The notes beneath the pieces are model-generated. The model was given only the letters and a program-made list of their open reading frames with translations, was not told the DNA's origin and did not search any database. A DNA stretch of 64,000 bases. It comes from Piper betle (lineage: Eukaryota > Streptophyta > Magnoliopsida > Piperales > Piperaceae). The position numbers and the translations under genes were made by a program. The stretch is from NCBI GenBank assembly GCA_033002965.1, contig JAURVB010014860.1, positions 1 through 64,000 of the forward strand. Direction: 5' to 3'. Each line of letters opens with the position of its first letter. The first letter of the stretch is position 1. Below are positions 45,601 to 58,022 of the stretch, piece after piece.

Positions 45601-48063
45601 GACTATAGAGTTTAAGAGATAAAATTTTTCTTACCAATGAGATAAAATTATCCCTATATATATTATTATTTTATAGAAAAATAGGATATTTACTCTGAGC
45701 ATTTAATAGTGTCTATCAAAGAAAATCCGGGCCTCCAATGTGGCCAAACCCAAATAGAACAAGGAATGAGACCCAACGAAGAATGACTTGGGATATTTGA
45801 GAGAGGATCTCACACAAGTGGTGGAAATGTCAAATGAATCATGACTAACGAGGGACATGGGGGTTTGGTGGCCAAATCTGACCGTCCACTGTGAGGCACA
45901 ATGCGTTTAGGCCTCTACGCGACGTGATGGGATTGTGAAATATAAATAACACACAAAACAAGTCTCTCAACAATAAGGGTTTATTTATCTAACGAATCGA
46001 AACAAATTTTAATATTTTTCCAGCTCAAATTATTTGTTTCGACACTAAGCGAGTCAAAGAATAAACCCAACTTAATTTCCTCATTTTTAATTCAAATTGA
46101 GCTTTGAATTTGAGTTTTTTATCATGCTGAGCTCATTCAAGTTTTTTTGGTACTAAAGCCACAATCAAAAGAATATATGTTCTTCCCTTTGTCATTTTTA
46201 AGAGTGTAGACAAAGTCAAACCTATTTACGAGTATTAACTTGAGTTCGATGTGTTCAAACTCAAAAAAATATTCGGCTCAACTTGACTCGTCAATATTAT
46301 TGGGGTTACTTTTAACTTATAAAGTGTTGGAAAAATTTTTTGATCTAATATAAGTCGAGTATGAGCCAAACACAAATATTTGTTTGGCTCGAATTCGATT
46401 TAAAAATATAGCGAGCCAAACATGAGTTAAACTCAAACATTATGAATTTTGAACAAGTTCGATTCAACCCATAATACATCAAAACTTGTCAAGCACTTAA
46501 ACAAGTTTAAATATGCTTACCAAAAATCATGTCGGATTAAAAAATACCCCTACTAGATTCGGCTCGGCTCAACTTATTTACACCCCTAATTTGTACCTGC
46601 CCAATCTACCTTTTAAGCCTAAGAGGAAAGAATAGGACTTCGGAGCATGTAAATATTAGAGTTTGCATGCTCAATAATATATCCAAAGTATGGGCCCTTG
46701 CTTTCATCGATGACCACACAAGTTTGCTTGCCATAGGGCTCTCATGTTGTGTACCATAAGCAAACCCCAACCTAATACCCAGTTCTTAACTCTTGTCCTT
46801 CTCCTTACACCATTTGGTCACAATCCCCCCAAAAAATTATCTACACTCCCACACTGTTCTAAACATAGAGCACTAGAGAAAGGATCGCAAGTTTAGGACT
46901 ATCCTCCACCGTTGCCTTGTTCTATCCTCTTTGATTTTTTACCGCATAAGAATGGTGATTGATAAGGACATGTACGTTTGTCTGATCATTTATCCAATCT
47001 CCATTCCTTTTATACGATTGATCTTTAAACTAGAGCTAGATTGTGATTGATTTGGGAATGTTAAATGTACCGGATGCACCATTCCCAAGCACTTGCATGG
47101 GCTAATGCAAGCTACCACAATTTCCAATACGTATGATCATCATCATTTATCACCAAATTGGAACAAGAAGGCCGTAACTACCAGCAAGCTCTCTGTATTT
47201 TACCATGTCAATTTACAGCAAAGCTACCTTTGTTTTTGCAGTCGGAAGTCTTCTCACATTCAATGCTGCAGATGGGAAGGAACAGGCCAAAAGTGTCTTG
47301 AGCCATGAGTTCTGCATGAGGGGATTTCAGAACTAGTTGTACCTGTGTTGTGTCAAAACTTGGGATTAAACTTGGTCTAAACCATCTCTGGTGACTGAAC
47401 ATTCCCACGCTAAATTGAGACACTGTTCCAAGTTTTCATCTCAAAAAAGGGCCAATTGGTTGATTTCCCTTACCATGTTTTCAGGGATTCTAAGCCAGAG
47501 GTCCACAGCCTTTGGTCACTTCAGTCATTCACCACAAAAATGAGTGACGGTGCAATTTTCTTTTTATTACAACTACAAAGAGCATACTTGCGTGATACAA
47601 CCATTCATAACATCATCTTCAAACTTTTTAGTTTGCCAATGTGGGTCTTAATTAGTTTGCATTAGTGTTAGCGTTCTTACATGAAATACTAATCATCTTT
47701 TCATGTGAAACAATGAGAATGTTGTTTCTGACCTAAAAAAACTTATCAGATAGATTATACAGATTCCTCTGTAACATAGTATTACCTCTTACCAAGACAT
47801 ATAAATGCTCAAGTGAGTGATATAATTTGGATAACATACCCAGGACCTGTCTCTTCTCCATAAAACAAGCCTCTCAAAAGTGTCCAAGCCTCAACAGTCA
47901 AGAGTACTGTTTATCTTGCTTTTCATACAAGTGATCTTCCTCTCCCCACCCAAAAACTTGTCACAAGTCTCCTCCATCTTGCCACCCTCATCACCGCATA
48001 CTTTTATCCCAGCTCCCTTTTCCATTAAGAATATCACCAGACCGTGCTACGAGGAGAAAGCTA
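45601..48063. other. Intergenic, mostly repeat-derived
   Basis: Apart from the TIR-type repeat at 46.2-46.6 kb, no feature is recognised. A short open frame at 47880-48113, just before the EPF-like gene, begins with a hydrophobic stretch but overlaps the EPF-like start in another frame. I take it as leader sequence. Confidence 0.4.
46220..46588 (-). mobile_element. Non-autonomous TIR element (hAT-like), copy A, partial
   Basis: The right edge on the plus strand reads GGCTCGGCTCAACTTATTTACACCCCTA, the reverse complement of the left end of the copy at 56064. Shared interior phrases include AATATTCGGCTCAACTTGACTCGTCAATATTATTG and TAATACATCAAA. The left end is not resolved. No transposase is encoded. 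Confidence 0.65.
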
Positions 48064-48516
48064 ATGGCTCCATCGAGATTCTACACAAAAGTGTACCGCT
48101 TCAGATCAGCTAGAGCTGCAATTGTTCTCCTTTTGTTGATATCATCTTCTTATGTGTCCTCCATAACGGGTGAGCAATTCTGAGTATTTTTTTCACATGA
48201 AAAATAAGGTCAGAGCAGTTTCCTCCTCTTCATGTCTAACCATTTTGATATGTTGGTAATGAATTTGATATGTATAGCTGCAATTGCTGGTTCATCTGTG
48301 CCAACCGAGAGGTTCAATCCGGAGAGAGTGGCAATAGGCTCAAGGCCTCCTTCTTGTACGAACAGGTGCTTCAACTGCAAGCCCTGTGCAGTTGCCCTTG
48401 TGATCCCTCCACCCAAGAGGAAGAGCTTCCCAACAGCAACACCAAGAGAGGAAGAAGAAGGCTACTATCTTCTTTCGTGGAGATGCAGATGTGGGAACAG
48501 GCTCTTCAACCCTTAA
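48064..48516 (+). CDS. EPIDERMAL PATTERNING FACTOR-like secreted peptide
   Basis: EPF/EPFL peptides are apoplastic ligands of ERECTA-family receptors with TMM in stomatal and organ patterning. Exon 1 (48064-48169) encodes a signal peptide, MAPSRFYTKVYRFRSARAAI then VLLLLISSSYVSSI, with donor ACGG|GTGAGC. Exon 2 (48278-48516, acceptor TATAG) encodes the propeptide and mature domain. The sum is 345 bp, 115 codons, no lesions, 114 residues. The mature end begins near AIGSRPPSCTNRCFNCKPC. A 32-residue loop with a charged stretch (PREEEEGYY) follows, then LSWRCRCGNRLFNP. Six cysteines with the C-x3-C-x2-C-x2-C start and the CxCGNxLFNP end are typical of EPFL peptides, not the eight-cysteine EPF1/2 type. 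The exact subclass is not assigned. Confidence 0.88.
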
Positions 48517-50285
48517 TTCGTTCTTGTAATTGTTACCTGGTTAATCGATTAACATGGTTAATGTCATTGTTAACAGTGATCATATCAGCTTTTTTTATTT
48601 TGTTGGAAGTCAAAATGGTGATCATATTATAAGTATCAGTTGAAGTAACTAGTGATGCGGAAGAGTAAAAGTTGACTTAACAGATAGCTTGGTTTTGATA
48701 TCTGGATGATCTTCTCAGTGATTTGCAAAGGATTTGATTCTCTTGCATCTCTCTTTTTCTACTCTGTTGTATAAATTCACTGTAGCAATGTGAAGAAGTT
48801 CCCTGGCTTTATCGAAGTTATTGGTACCTGTCACTTGCTGTAACAGAGGAGAAGATTTGGCTGCTACCCATTTGAGCAAATGTACTGTCCAACTGATAAA
48901 ATAATTGGGGTTTTCAGAGCTTTTCTGGGACCAATCCATCGATGTGGGTTGCCTCCATTGCTCATGGGAAATCAAATGGATCCCAGGATTTATGAGCTGC
49001 AGTGGCACAAACGACAAATCTGCCTGCAAAAGTGAAAACAGCTTGCAAAATTGAATGAAGTGGATTTCCTTTTGTATTGGTACGAGAGCAGTTGGATGAT
49101 CCCTCCAATCTTCTGTCCTGCCTTCTCATCATTTTTTGTGGTTTATAATGAGGACTTCATATGCCAAATCTTCGACGCGAGCTGATCTTTTTAGCAGATT
49201 AGTAACATTTGTATAGTGTAAATTATACCACACCAACACGTTGGCCTCCCTTCTCTGAACAAGGTGTTGTTAAACAGTGCACAAGGTGTGTAATACTGCA
49301 AAAGATGATAGAGCATCCATGGAAACGATAATCCTAATAATTTGTCATTTTGTGGTAGTTATGAAGTAGAAGTATAATTGCATTCACTCTAGAGTAAAAA
49401 TAACTAATTAGAATATTAAAATTATTAATAACTCGTCTAAAAATATAACTCATTACTTGTGAATTGGACTTAATGGAATCAAAACTCGTACATAATGGAA
49501 CAAGCTTGATCAAATAAAAAATTGCCTCGTTCAGCTAGCTTAATAAACACAAAATTTGGATATGACTTGTTCCATAGTATATACAAAGAAAATAGGTTCA
49601 AATGTATAATTAAAATCTAGTTACACTTGACTTGCTCTATAAACACTTGTTTTAAGAGGATGATTTCTTCTTATTTTTTCACCGGTGTTGCCGTTTTTGT
49701 TTTAGAATGGCATCTAACACAATATGTGTGTATACATCTTCATGCCTTTCTATACTGGATATAGTGATGAATATATAGAAAATTGACCATCAATTACAAA
49801 ATTTTGTGTCGTGGATACATACGTATCCTTAACATACTGAAACGACTTCCATTATTACTATTAAACCAATAGCGATTCATACAAGCCAATTCTTCTAATC
49901 GATAATTGGGCCAAAGAAATAATTTGAATTGAATGAATTTATTTGTATCTGTATCAAGATATTTGTTCACCAGTCTGCCATTGGAAACACCACTTCATGT
50001 CTGACTTGCATGTGTTAAGCAGGAAAGCTAAAGACCGTGTGATATGATTATAAATGACAAAATTTTTTATTACCGAAAAACTTTTCTACATTAATTTTTT
50101 TTCATTATTTTAGATTTGAGCATATGATATTAGAAAAAAAAGATTAAAGAAAAAAAACCGGCCCCACTCGTCCATGACCAGCTGGTGAAATAAACGGGTA
50201 AATTAGCGAACAACCGACATCACCAGACCCGAGTCCATAAGAAAGACGTCCGAGAACCCCTTCTCTGCAAACTCGACGGAGGGCG
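48517..50285. other. Intergenic, no gene recognised
   Basis: A 104-codon open frame on the minus strand (48715-49029) has no family resemblance I can see. The interval 49430-49640 contains AACTCGT/GACTTG phrases like the dispersed GAGCC-type repeats. Confidence 0.4.
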
Positions 50286-53200
50286 ATGAAGAAGGGGTAC
50301 GGCCTCCAACTGAGAGCTCCGCCGACCCACAAGCGGCCCGCCCCGCCCAGGCCGACCTCCTCCGTCTTCGCCGCTGACGACGACGACGGCGTCGAGCAGG
50401 AAATCGCTCGCCATGCCTCCAAGAACAAGTCCCTCAGAGATGTACTTTTTTCCGATTTTTTTTTTTGGATTTTTATGGGTTTTTTAGCTGGAATGGTTGA
50501 TGCAGAGTGTGTTTGTTCTGATTTTTTTTTCTGTTGGTCTTGCTGCTGGGTGGTGTAATGTAAAGTCTTGTGCTGTGCGCTTTGTTGCGTGTTGTTGATA
50601 GATATGTGGGAGTTTTTGTGCTGTTGTAGATGCTCTTTCTGGATTTGATTTCGATTTTGCTCTGTTTTTTGCATTAAATGTGGGTTTGAATGATGCAAAG
50701 TCCTGTGCTTTTCGCTCTGTGGCGTGTGTGTTGCCTGATTGTTGGTAGTTTGGATTATAGTTTATTGACGGATTAACGCTTTCCTTGGATTGTCGATGTA
50801 GACTGCTTTTTTTATGTTGATTTTTCTGTTGAGAGGTGTATAGCCTTGTGCTTTACGCTTTGTGGTGTGTATGTTGAGGCATTTGTTCTATTTTTTAGCC
50901 TTTGCAGCTCCCCTATTTGGATTTGATTTGCTCTAGTTTTTCTGCATCAATCGTGGATTTGGATGATGCAAAGGCCTGTGCTTTTCACTCTGTGATGTGT
51001 TTGTTGTCTGATTTTTTCTAGTTTGGATTATAGATGTAGATCGCTTTTTGCTATTCATTTTGCTGTTTGTAGCTGTTAAGTCTTGTGCTATTGTTTCTAG
51101 TTTTTGGCTTTTGTAATTGCCCTTTTTTGGGATGTGACTTTGTGTTTGCACTGCTTTCTGCATCAATCGTGCATTTGGGTCATGCAAGGTCCTGTGCTTT
51201 TCACCTTGTGGGGTGTATGTTGCCATACTGTTCTAAATCGAACTTCATCTCTTTTGGATAGGATTCTGAAGTTATACTGTTTTATGCATATATCTTGCAT
51301 TTGGATGATGTAAAGTTTTGTTCTTCTAATTCAAATTTTTGTTATTACTCCTCTTTTGGATATGATTTGGATTCACACTGTTTTTACCGTCAAACTTGCA
51401 TTTTTGGGGGGTGTGAAGGCTTGAGCCTTCGCCTTGCTGTGTGTTATTTGTAGTTTTTTTAGTATATGCATCCATTTTAAAATAGGTTTGAATTTTGAGT
51501 TTTGAGATTACACCGTCTTCTTTTCAGTTTGCTGTGTATTGGTAGCCAGATCTTTTTATTAACTTCTTTTTAAAAAAATTCTGCCTCTTTTAATCTGCAC
51601 TTTGACATATATTTTCTTTTTAATCTTGCGAATGGCTTTTTTACTAAATGTTTCTTTTGTATGATAGTTCTCTTTTGTTTCTGAATTTGAACTTATATTT
51701 TTCATTACTGATTAATCTTTTACTTGGATCACCTAAAGTCTTGTGCTTTTCCTTCTTGTTGTTTACAGGTTGAAGAGCAGCACAAGAAAGCCCTGGAGGA
51801 GGACCCCTCTGTATTTGATTATGATGGTGTTTACGATGAAATGAAGCAGAAGACTATTCAGCCCATTGCTCGAGATCGGCAGGAACGGCAGGTTCTTTTC
51901 TCTTTATTCAATTACATATACGAGATTTATCTTAGGTTGATTGAGTGCATTTGATTTATCTTAGATCCTTTGGACCTGATAATTTTTCTTTACCTAACTG
52001 AATTCAGCTTAATTATAAATTTGTTTTAGCTGCAAAAGTCAATTATTTATTTACAGAAATAATGTATTGTTGCGTGAAATTCATTTTGTGAAGAATGTCA
52101 ATGCACAAACATGTACTGGTTTTAGACAATGTATTAGTTAAAATGACTGAACATGAGAGTTTCATCTTTCTTAATGTGCTTTAAATTCTTAACCAGCAGC
52201 TAATCACATTTTAAGTGGTTTTAATGAACATTTATAATGTTCAGGACATTTGGTTTCCCGAAATTAAAACTAGTGTTTAATCGATGTAAAAGAGAAAAGA
52301 AGATTTTTACTGGGCTCGTTGAGGGATCTACATCTGACTTTACTTCTGTAATTCTTGCTTTTAGTCAAAGTATATTGGTAAACTTTTGGAGAAAGCCAAA
52401 CAACGGGAACGTGAGCATGATATAATCTATGAAAGAAAGATCGCTAAGGAAAGGAGCAAAGATGATCATCTCTTTGCAGATAAAGATAAATTTGTGACAG
52501 GTGCTTATAAGAGAAAACTTGCTGAACAGGCGAAATGGCAGGAAGAGGAACGGCTGCGTCAACTTCGTGAAGAAAGAGATGATGTAAGTTTTTCATATAA
52601 AGTTGATCTATGGTTATGGTTGAATAATATAATTTAAGTAGCTCCGTTTGGTGTATTTGCAAATTCATTTCCTGAATGATTGCTTGTGATATTTTTCTGT
52701 ATCATGTTTGGAAGTAGCTTCACAGTTATGCACTTTATAGCCATATAAATTGGAAACTTTGTGGGAACTGGATAATGGATAAAACCTTCGAATATGTAAT
52801 TCTCCTGTGGCTTTAAATTTATTCATGTAGTGAAAGGGAGATGACATAAAATGCATAGAATAAAAAACTTTATGGACAAGTTTAACAGTTGATATCTTAT
52901 GGAATGAACTGTTACTGTAATAATCATGTATCTCACGTTAAACTACTGTGACATAAAATAAATTCCAATTTTCTATCTTTTAAAGCTCCAAATTTCGAGC
53001 TCATTCACACTGTAATTGTTGCAAAGAAGTTGCTACCTGGCTGACATTTCTTACTGCCTTACTTGCTATGTTTGTCATAACGAAGCCTTTATATTGAGTT
53101 TTTACGTGTATAAACTGCTCTGGAATTAGCTTCACTTACTTTCTCAGACATCGTTATCTTTCTTTACTTTTTCTTTGGATAGGTAACTAAGAAGAGTGAT

Positions 53201-53658
53201 CTGAGTGACTTTTACTTCAATCTAACTAAGAATGTAGCCTTCGGGGCCAACTCGGAAGTGTCAAAAATCCTCTTAAACGGGACTCAACACCTTCAAATAA
53301 AAGTTCTGATCTCGATGACAGATTAAAAAGTAATGACGACCAATCTGTTGCTAAGCCTTTGGAAGGGAAAGAGAATTTGGATAATTCTGGAGATAATTCT
53401 ATGGTCTCCCAAATGCATGCTTCATCTAAAACAACTTCAACTGAAGGGCCTTCATTTGAAAAGATAAGGGCTAGTGATGAAACGGTGCAAGATAATCAAG
53501 TTTCAAGTGAAAATGTGAAAGCTGCAGACGAAAAACCTAGTTCAGAGGTGGAGGCAGCTGCTCAAGCAACGCAAAATCGCCATGTACTAAATAAAGATGA
53601 CGTAGCAGCTGCGAAAGAGAGATATTTGGCACGCAAGAGAGCTAAACAACAGCAATAA
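50286..53658 (+). CDS. Nuclear speckle splicing regulatory protein 1 (NSRP1/CCDC55) homologue
   Basis: NSRP1 is a nuclear speckle protein that influences splice-site choice. Exons: 50286-50441, 51769-51891, 52365-52583, 53183-53658. It starts MKKGYGLQLRAPPTHKRPAP, the family's short N-terminal YGLQLR motif. The conserved core follows: EEDPSVFDYDGVYDEMKQK, then RQSKYIGKLLEKAKQREREH, then a charged coiled coil rich in Glu/Arg/Lys. A variable Ser/Asp-rich tail ends AAAKERYLARKRAKQQQ. One A is missing in the run at 53263-53267. With it the exons total 325 codons (324 residues), and both flanking parts read as one protein, so an assembly indel is likely. Intron 1 (1.3 kb) is filled with a diverged tandem repeat. 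Confidence 0.9.
50545..51765. repeat. Diverged tandem repeat filling NSRP1 intron 1
   Basis: A core like GATGCAAAG-CCTGTGCTTTTC followed by CTCTGTGGYGTGT-TGTTG recurs at about 50559, 50695, 50836, 50965, 51075, 51182, 51309 and 51412. A last core (AAAGTCTTGTGCTTTTCC) lies at about 51735, just before the splice acceptor. Spacing is roughly 105-140 bp. TGCATCAATCGTG-ATTTGG commonly precedes the core. Confidence 0.75.
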
Positions 53659-56063
53659 ACACTTTCGGAGTTCGTATGGATATTGTATCAGTTAGTACTT
53701 TTGCCATCTCCTTCAGTCTTTCTTATATGGATGTAATTTGGCTCATTTAGTAATCTGTTCTGTCTGCACTTCTTCCAACTTAATCCAAGGGAAAAGGATT
53801 TGCGAAACTGAATTTCATGTATGTCAAACTTTACAGAGTTAGGAAAGTGATAATCACAACAAAATGTTGGATTCATGGCTCTTACTCATGAGCACTGTCT
53901 AGATATAGAAGTTCGCTTTTTTTCCTTATTCTTTTGTTTGAATGCCTGTGAAATACAGCAGGTTCCAATAGCTTTCACAATCCTTCTAAAGGGTTCGTAC
54001 CTTTCGTGAAGAGTAGTCATTTTATTTAGGCATATAGGACACCTGCACTCCTGTAAGGAGGGTTGGCGAAGTTGCAGCTACCAGTGACAGTGGTCTCTCT
54101 TCACACTTACTGTGGATGGACGGCTTTCATTTGTTAGTATTGTGAATCGAAGGTGGACAATGCGCAATAGTTTTTATTAGCCGCAATGAAGAAGGCTCAT
54201 ATAATCTACTATAATTTAACAAATATAAATTTTATATGTCAAAAAGAACAATATAGATTAGTTTTATATAATATTCTATTTGCTAAATTGAAAAAAATAG
54301 TATGAATGGCTCTACGTTGAGTCTTCTCCATAGGAGTGTCCAAATGCTCAGTTGTAAAATTTTGGGGTGAATCTAATCTTGGTGGTGTTACATTAAGCCT
54401 CATCCTACACAAAATTAATCACGGAATTAAACAATAAATTTACAAAGAGGACACAAAAAACAAGGAAATTAACAAAACATTTATTCCATTGAGATTCAAC
54501 ACATACAGTAAAAAATTTAAAAAAACTCAAACCACCAAATCAAATCAGAGAAGGCAGAGTCAAGATGGACGGGCTGAGAAGAGAAGGCATGATGTCCATG
54601 GATTAAATCAAATCACCATTATAGTTGCAGCATGACCTCGAAATTTTTTCATGCAAGGAATTCCTTTGTTAATATTTATACCTGCAAACCCATTTTCTAC
54701 CTCAGAATTTTCATATTTATAACAAACTAATTACTTGTTGATCAATTAAATTTACTGATATAAGCATTGACAAAATACTCATTGCTTTCTTGGGTGGATT
54801 CCCATCATCAACCTCTTATGACAATCTATATTCCATTATGCTTCGAATGCAGAAATATTCATGATGTAAGAAGTGGGGAGACTCTATTTGCTTTCTTGAA
54901 AGATACATGGGAAAGTGAAAGGCAGGGTCGGAACATAAAATTCCAGGAAGTGAAAATTGTGGAGTTCATGATGATGGAGGGGAATTGATTTGTTGTGAGG
55001 TTTGTCCTTCAACTTTTCACCAATATGTGTGATGCTCGAGGTTCGTCCATCCTTTCGGGAAGATTGCTAACCATTTTTATCAAATAACCACAAGATGGTT
55101 CTACCATTTTGCGTTTCTGAAATCTGAAGGCTATTTGACGTTCTACTAAATTCTTTTCTTCTGGGTCTTTCCGGAGGCCACCTCTTGAGTACTGAAGCAT
55201 CTGCAAAATCAGTAGCCAACTCCAAAATAAAAAAGAAGCTAAACAAACTTTATTTAACAAAATATTTAAAATCATTCAAGCTGCATATATAAGCCCTTTG
55301 ATATTATAGCCACCAATAGATGGCGCTGCACACAAGTCCATTTTATACAATATCAAGAACATGTATTACAACTACTATACTACCTCCAATAATGGCACTG
55401 AATTAGTAGGCTAACTTAATAGTGTGAGTACAAGAAGGTCAAATTAATTATAAGTTATTATATATGATTAATTTGAATATTAAAGATGTGATATACGTAA
55501 ATAAAATAAAAAAAGGTGTTAATTATGAAGTTTATACACAATATATAATGCCATTAATACATACTAATTTTTTTTAAAAAAGATGAACCAATAATTGAGA
55601 GAAGATGAATTAAATATTAACTGAGCGGAGCTCAAGAAATATATACAAAAACTAGGTGCTACTTCCCAAATGTCTTTGGGTGCCAAACCTACTAAAAATA
55701 TGCTAAGTTGAAAGTTAACTATTTTTTAAAAAATTACAAAAATCATGCAAACATCATAAAATATTGTAAAATTACTAAAAGTAAGTGTTAAAATCCTATT
55801 GGTGTCATTTCTCACCCAAAGATATTTAGATTCATTAAAACCTCACCCAATAAGATCATGTCACTAAAAGCTCAAATTGTATTTGAGAATGTAGATAAAT
55901 ATTTTTATATTAGATATATAAAATTTCTTTATATTCTAAATTGACGATAAAATACCTGTGGGGAGGATGAGGATGGCTACGTCTATTTCTAACACGATGC
56001 TATATTTCACGTTTACAATTCGGGGACTATGACCTTTTTTATAGAGTTTTTGTAACTCTATGT
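53659..56063. other. Intergenic, no gene recognised
   Basis: AT-rich. Two short frames (54767-54988 plus; 55009-55275 minus) show no recognisable family. It probably includes the NSRP1 3' end. Confidence 0.4.
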
Positions 56064-56557
56064 TAGGGGTGTAAAAGAGTTGAGCCAAGCTAAGCTGAAC
56101 ATAGATGTTTTTAAATTTTATGTGATTTTTGATAAGCATATTTGAGTGTTTGATCGAACTTTGATGTATTATGGGTCGTGTCAAGTTCGTCCAAACTTCA
56201 TAGTGTTTGGGTTTGGCTCGTTTTCGGCTTGCTATGTTTTCGAGCCGAACGGATATTTGTACTTTGACTCGTACTCAACTTATATTGGATTAAAATTTTC
56301 TTTCCAACATTATATAAGTTTAATGTGACCTCAATAATATTGACGAGCCGAATATTTTTTGAGTTTGAATACATCGAGCTCGAGTTTCTAGCCAAACCGA
56401 GCCAAACACTTCTTATATCAAACTCAATTCGTTGTTTAACGAGCTATTTATTTATATGCGAGTATTTTTTGAGCACAAAATTAACAAGCACGAATTCAAG
56501 TAAAATCGAACCGAACGTAAAATATTTGCGAGTAGGTTTGGCTTGTTTACATCCCTA
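56064..56557 (+). mobile_element. Non-autonomous TIR element (hAT-like), copy B
   Basis: The left end TAGGGGTGTAAAAGAGTTGA and the right end GGCTTGTTTACATCCCTA are inverted, imperfect matches over about 20 bp. TCTATG flanks both sides (ending at 56062 and starting at 56558), a possible remnant of an 8-bp target duplication as in hAT elements. It is 494 bp long and non-coding, full of GAGCCGAAC/GAGCTCGAG phrases, and lies inverted relative to the copy at 46.2-46.6 kb. Confidence 0.7.
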
Positions 56558-58022
56558 TCTATGGTTCTCTATCTATACATTTTTTATCCATATTTAATCC
56601 ATCATAGATAAAAATAAGTAGGTGAAGTCTATACCCATATAAATATTAAATTCTCATCATCTAATAACTTTAAACCTTATAATTAGCCCAGTTTTGATTT
56701 AGGCCGTGCCAAACTTTAATGACATATAAGATATATAATATAAATCTTACACTCCCTTCTATTTTTACTTATATGCACCTATCCGCTCTTGTTGATAATT
56801 TTTAGCCTACAAATTATCAGAAGTATGAGACCTAAAATTCTCTCTTCAATAAACGTATATAAGCTAAGACTCAAAGAGGAGGGGAAAGTTTATTACCTTG
56901 GCCATGGCCATGCAGCTTGATTCATATTCATATATATACAGAGAATATGCATGGCATGGCATGGCAGGTCAAAGGCAAATGAAGCAGAAAGGCGTGTATA
57001 GCAACCAAAACTGTGTAACAAATCTCCCCATCTTTCAATCCCTGCCACCAATTCCCCTCCCCCACTCTTGGCTCTGTTGGTCTAATTCCTCACACATACC
57101 CATGTTTCTCGTTTCCTTCCTCTTCTCCCTGATGTCGTCTCCTTCTTCATCTCATCATCAATACATATTATATATGAGGTCTCCTAATTACAATTTACTC
57201 CTCTAATTTCCACGACTAGACTCTTTTTCTGTTCTGATCAAGAAATTCCCAATATAATTGAGTTGTTAACACAATCAAGGCCTGTTAATTAGGTAGTGGA
57301 AGCGTTCAAGAGGAGGCCGAAGATATTTATATGTATATATACCATTTGATTTGTGATTGGTGCAACTATGCATTAGATTATAGTGTCAATATTTGCCATT
57401 TGGTCTACCACATTGTGCATTGAAAGGTGATGAAGATAACCGTACTGTTCTTGATCTACCCTTTTTACATCAATGAATCATCTCACAGCCTTACTGCATT
57501 TCATACAAAAGAGTTGCTATACCTGCATTAATCTAATCATGTTTCTTCTAGTTTGATTTATTTGGTTGTTTGGCTTTTTCATAGCTGTTCATAAGCTTTT
57601 GACTGGTAAATTAGCGGCTGAGGATGCTTAATTTATTGTTTAATTTAATTTGGGTGCGTTGCTTGATTATTTTCCTCATGGGATGAGATTCGCGTTGAGT
57701 TATTGTAATTAATCTGCATCTATTACGAAATTTCCATCGAATAATTTTTGTTGATGAAGAAAAGCAAAAATTTCATAGTGTCATAAGGTCTTGTTAAAAT
57801 TTTTTTAAAAAATTATGAAAAATGTGCCAGATTGATTGGTGTAGTTTTTGATGGCCAAAAAAGTGTCAGTATACCAAACCTTCACCTGCTAAGACAAATA
57901 TATACTTGAAACTAACAGTATGTTTCTGGGTAATGCAGGTGAAGTATATATATATCATGTATATCAAGCTGATTAAAAGCCATTGCTGGAGTAGTACATA
58001 CGTGCTTGAAGAAAGGGAGGAG
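56558..58022. other. Upstream region of the PBL-type kinase
   Basis: No gene recognised. A short frame at 56898-57206 is not protein-like. This interval should contain the kinase promoter. Confidence 0.4.

Noticed and set aside
47880..48113. 77-codon frame with hydrophobic start
   Set aside because: It overlaps the EPF-like signal-peptide exon in another frame, has no Cys pattern and does not join to exon 2.
48715..49029. 104-codon minus-strand frame
   Set aside because: Reads like a protein in composition, but I recognise no family or splice partners.
55009..55275. 88-codon minus-strand frame
   Set aside because: No motif; AT-rich repeat context.
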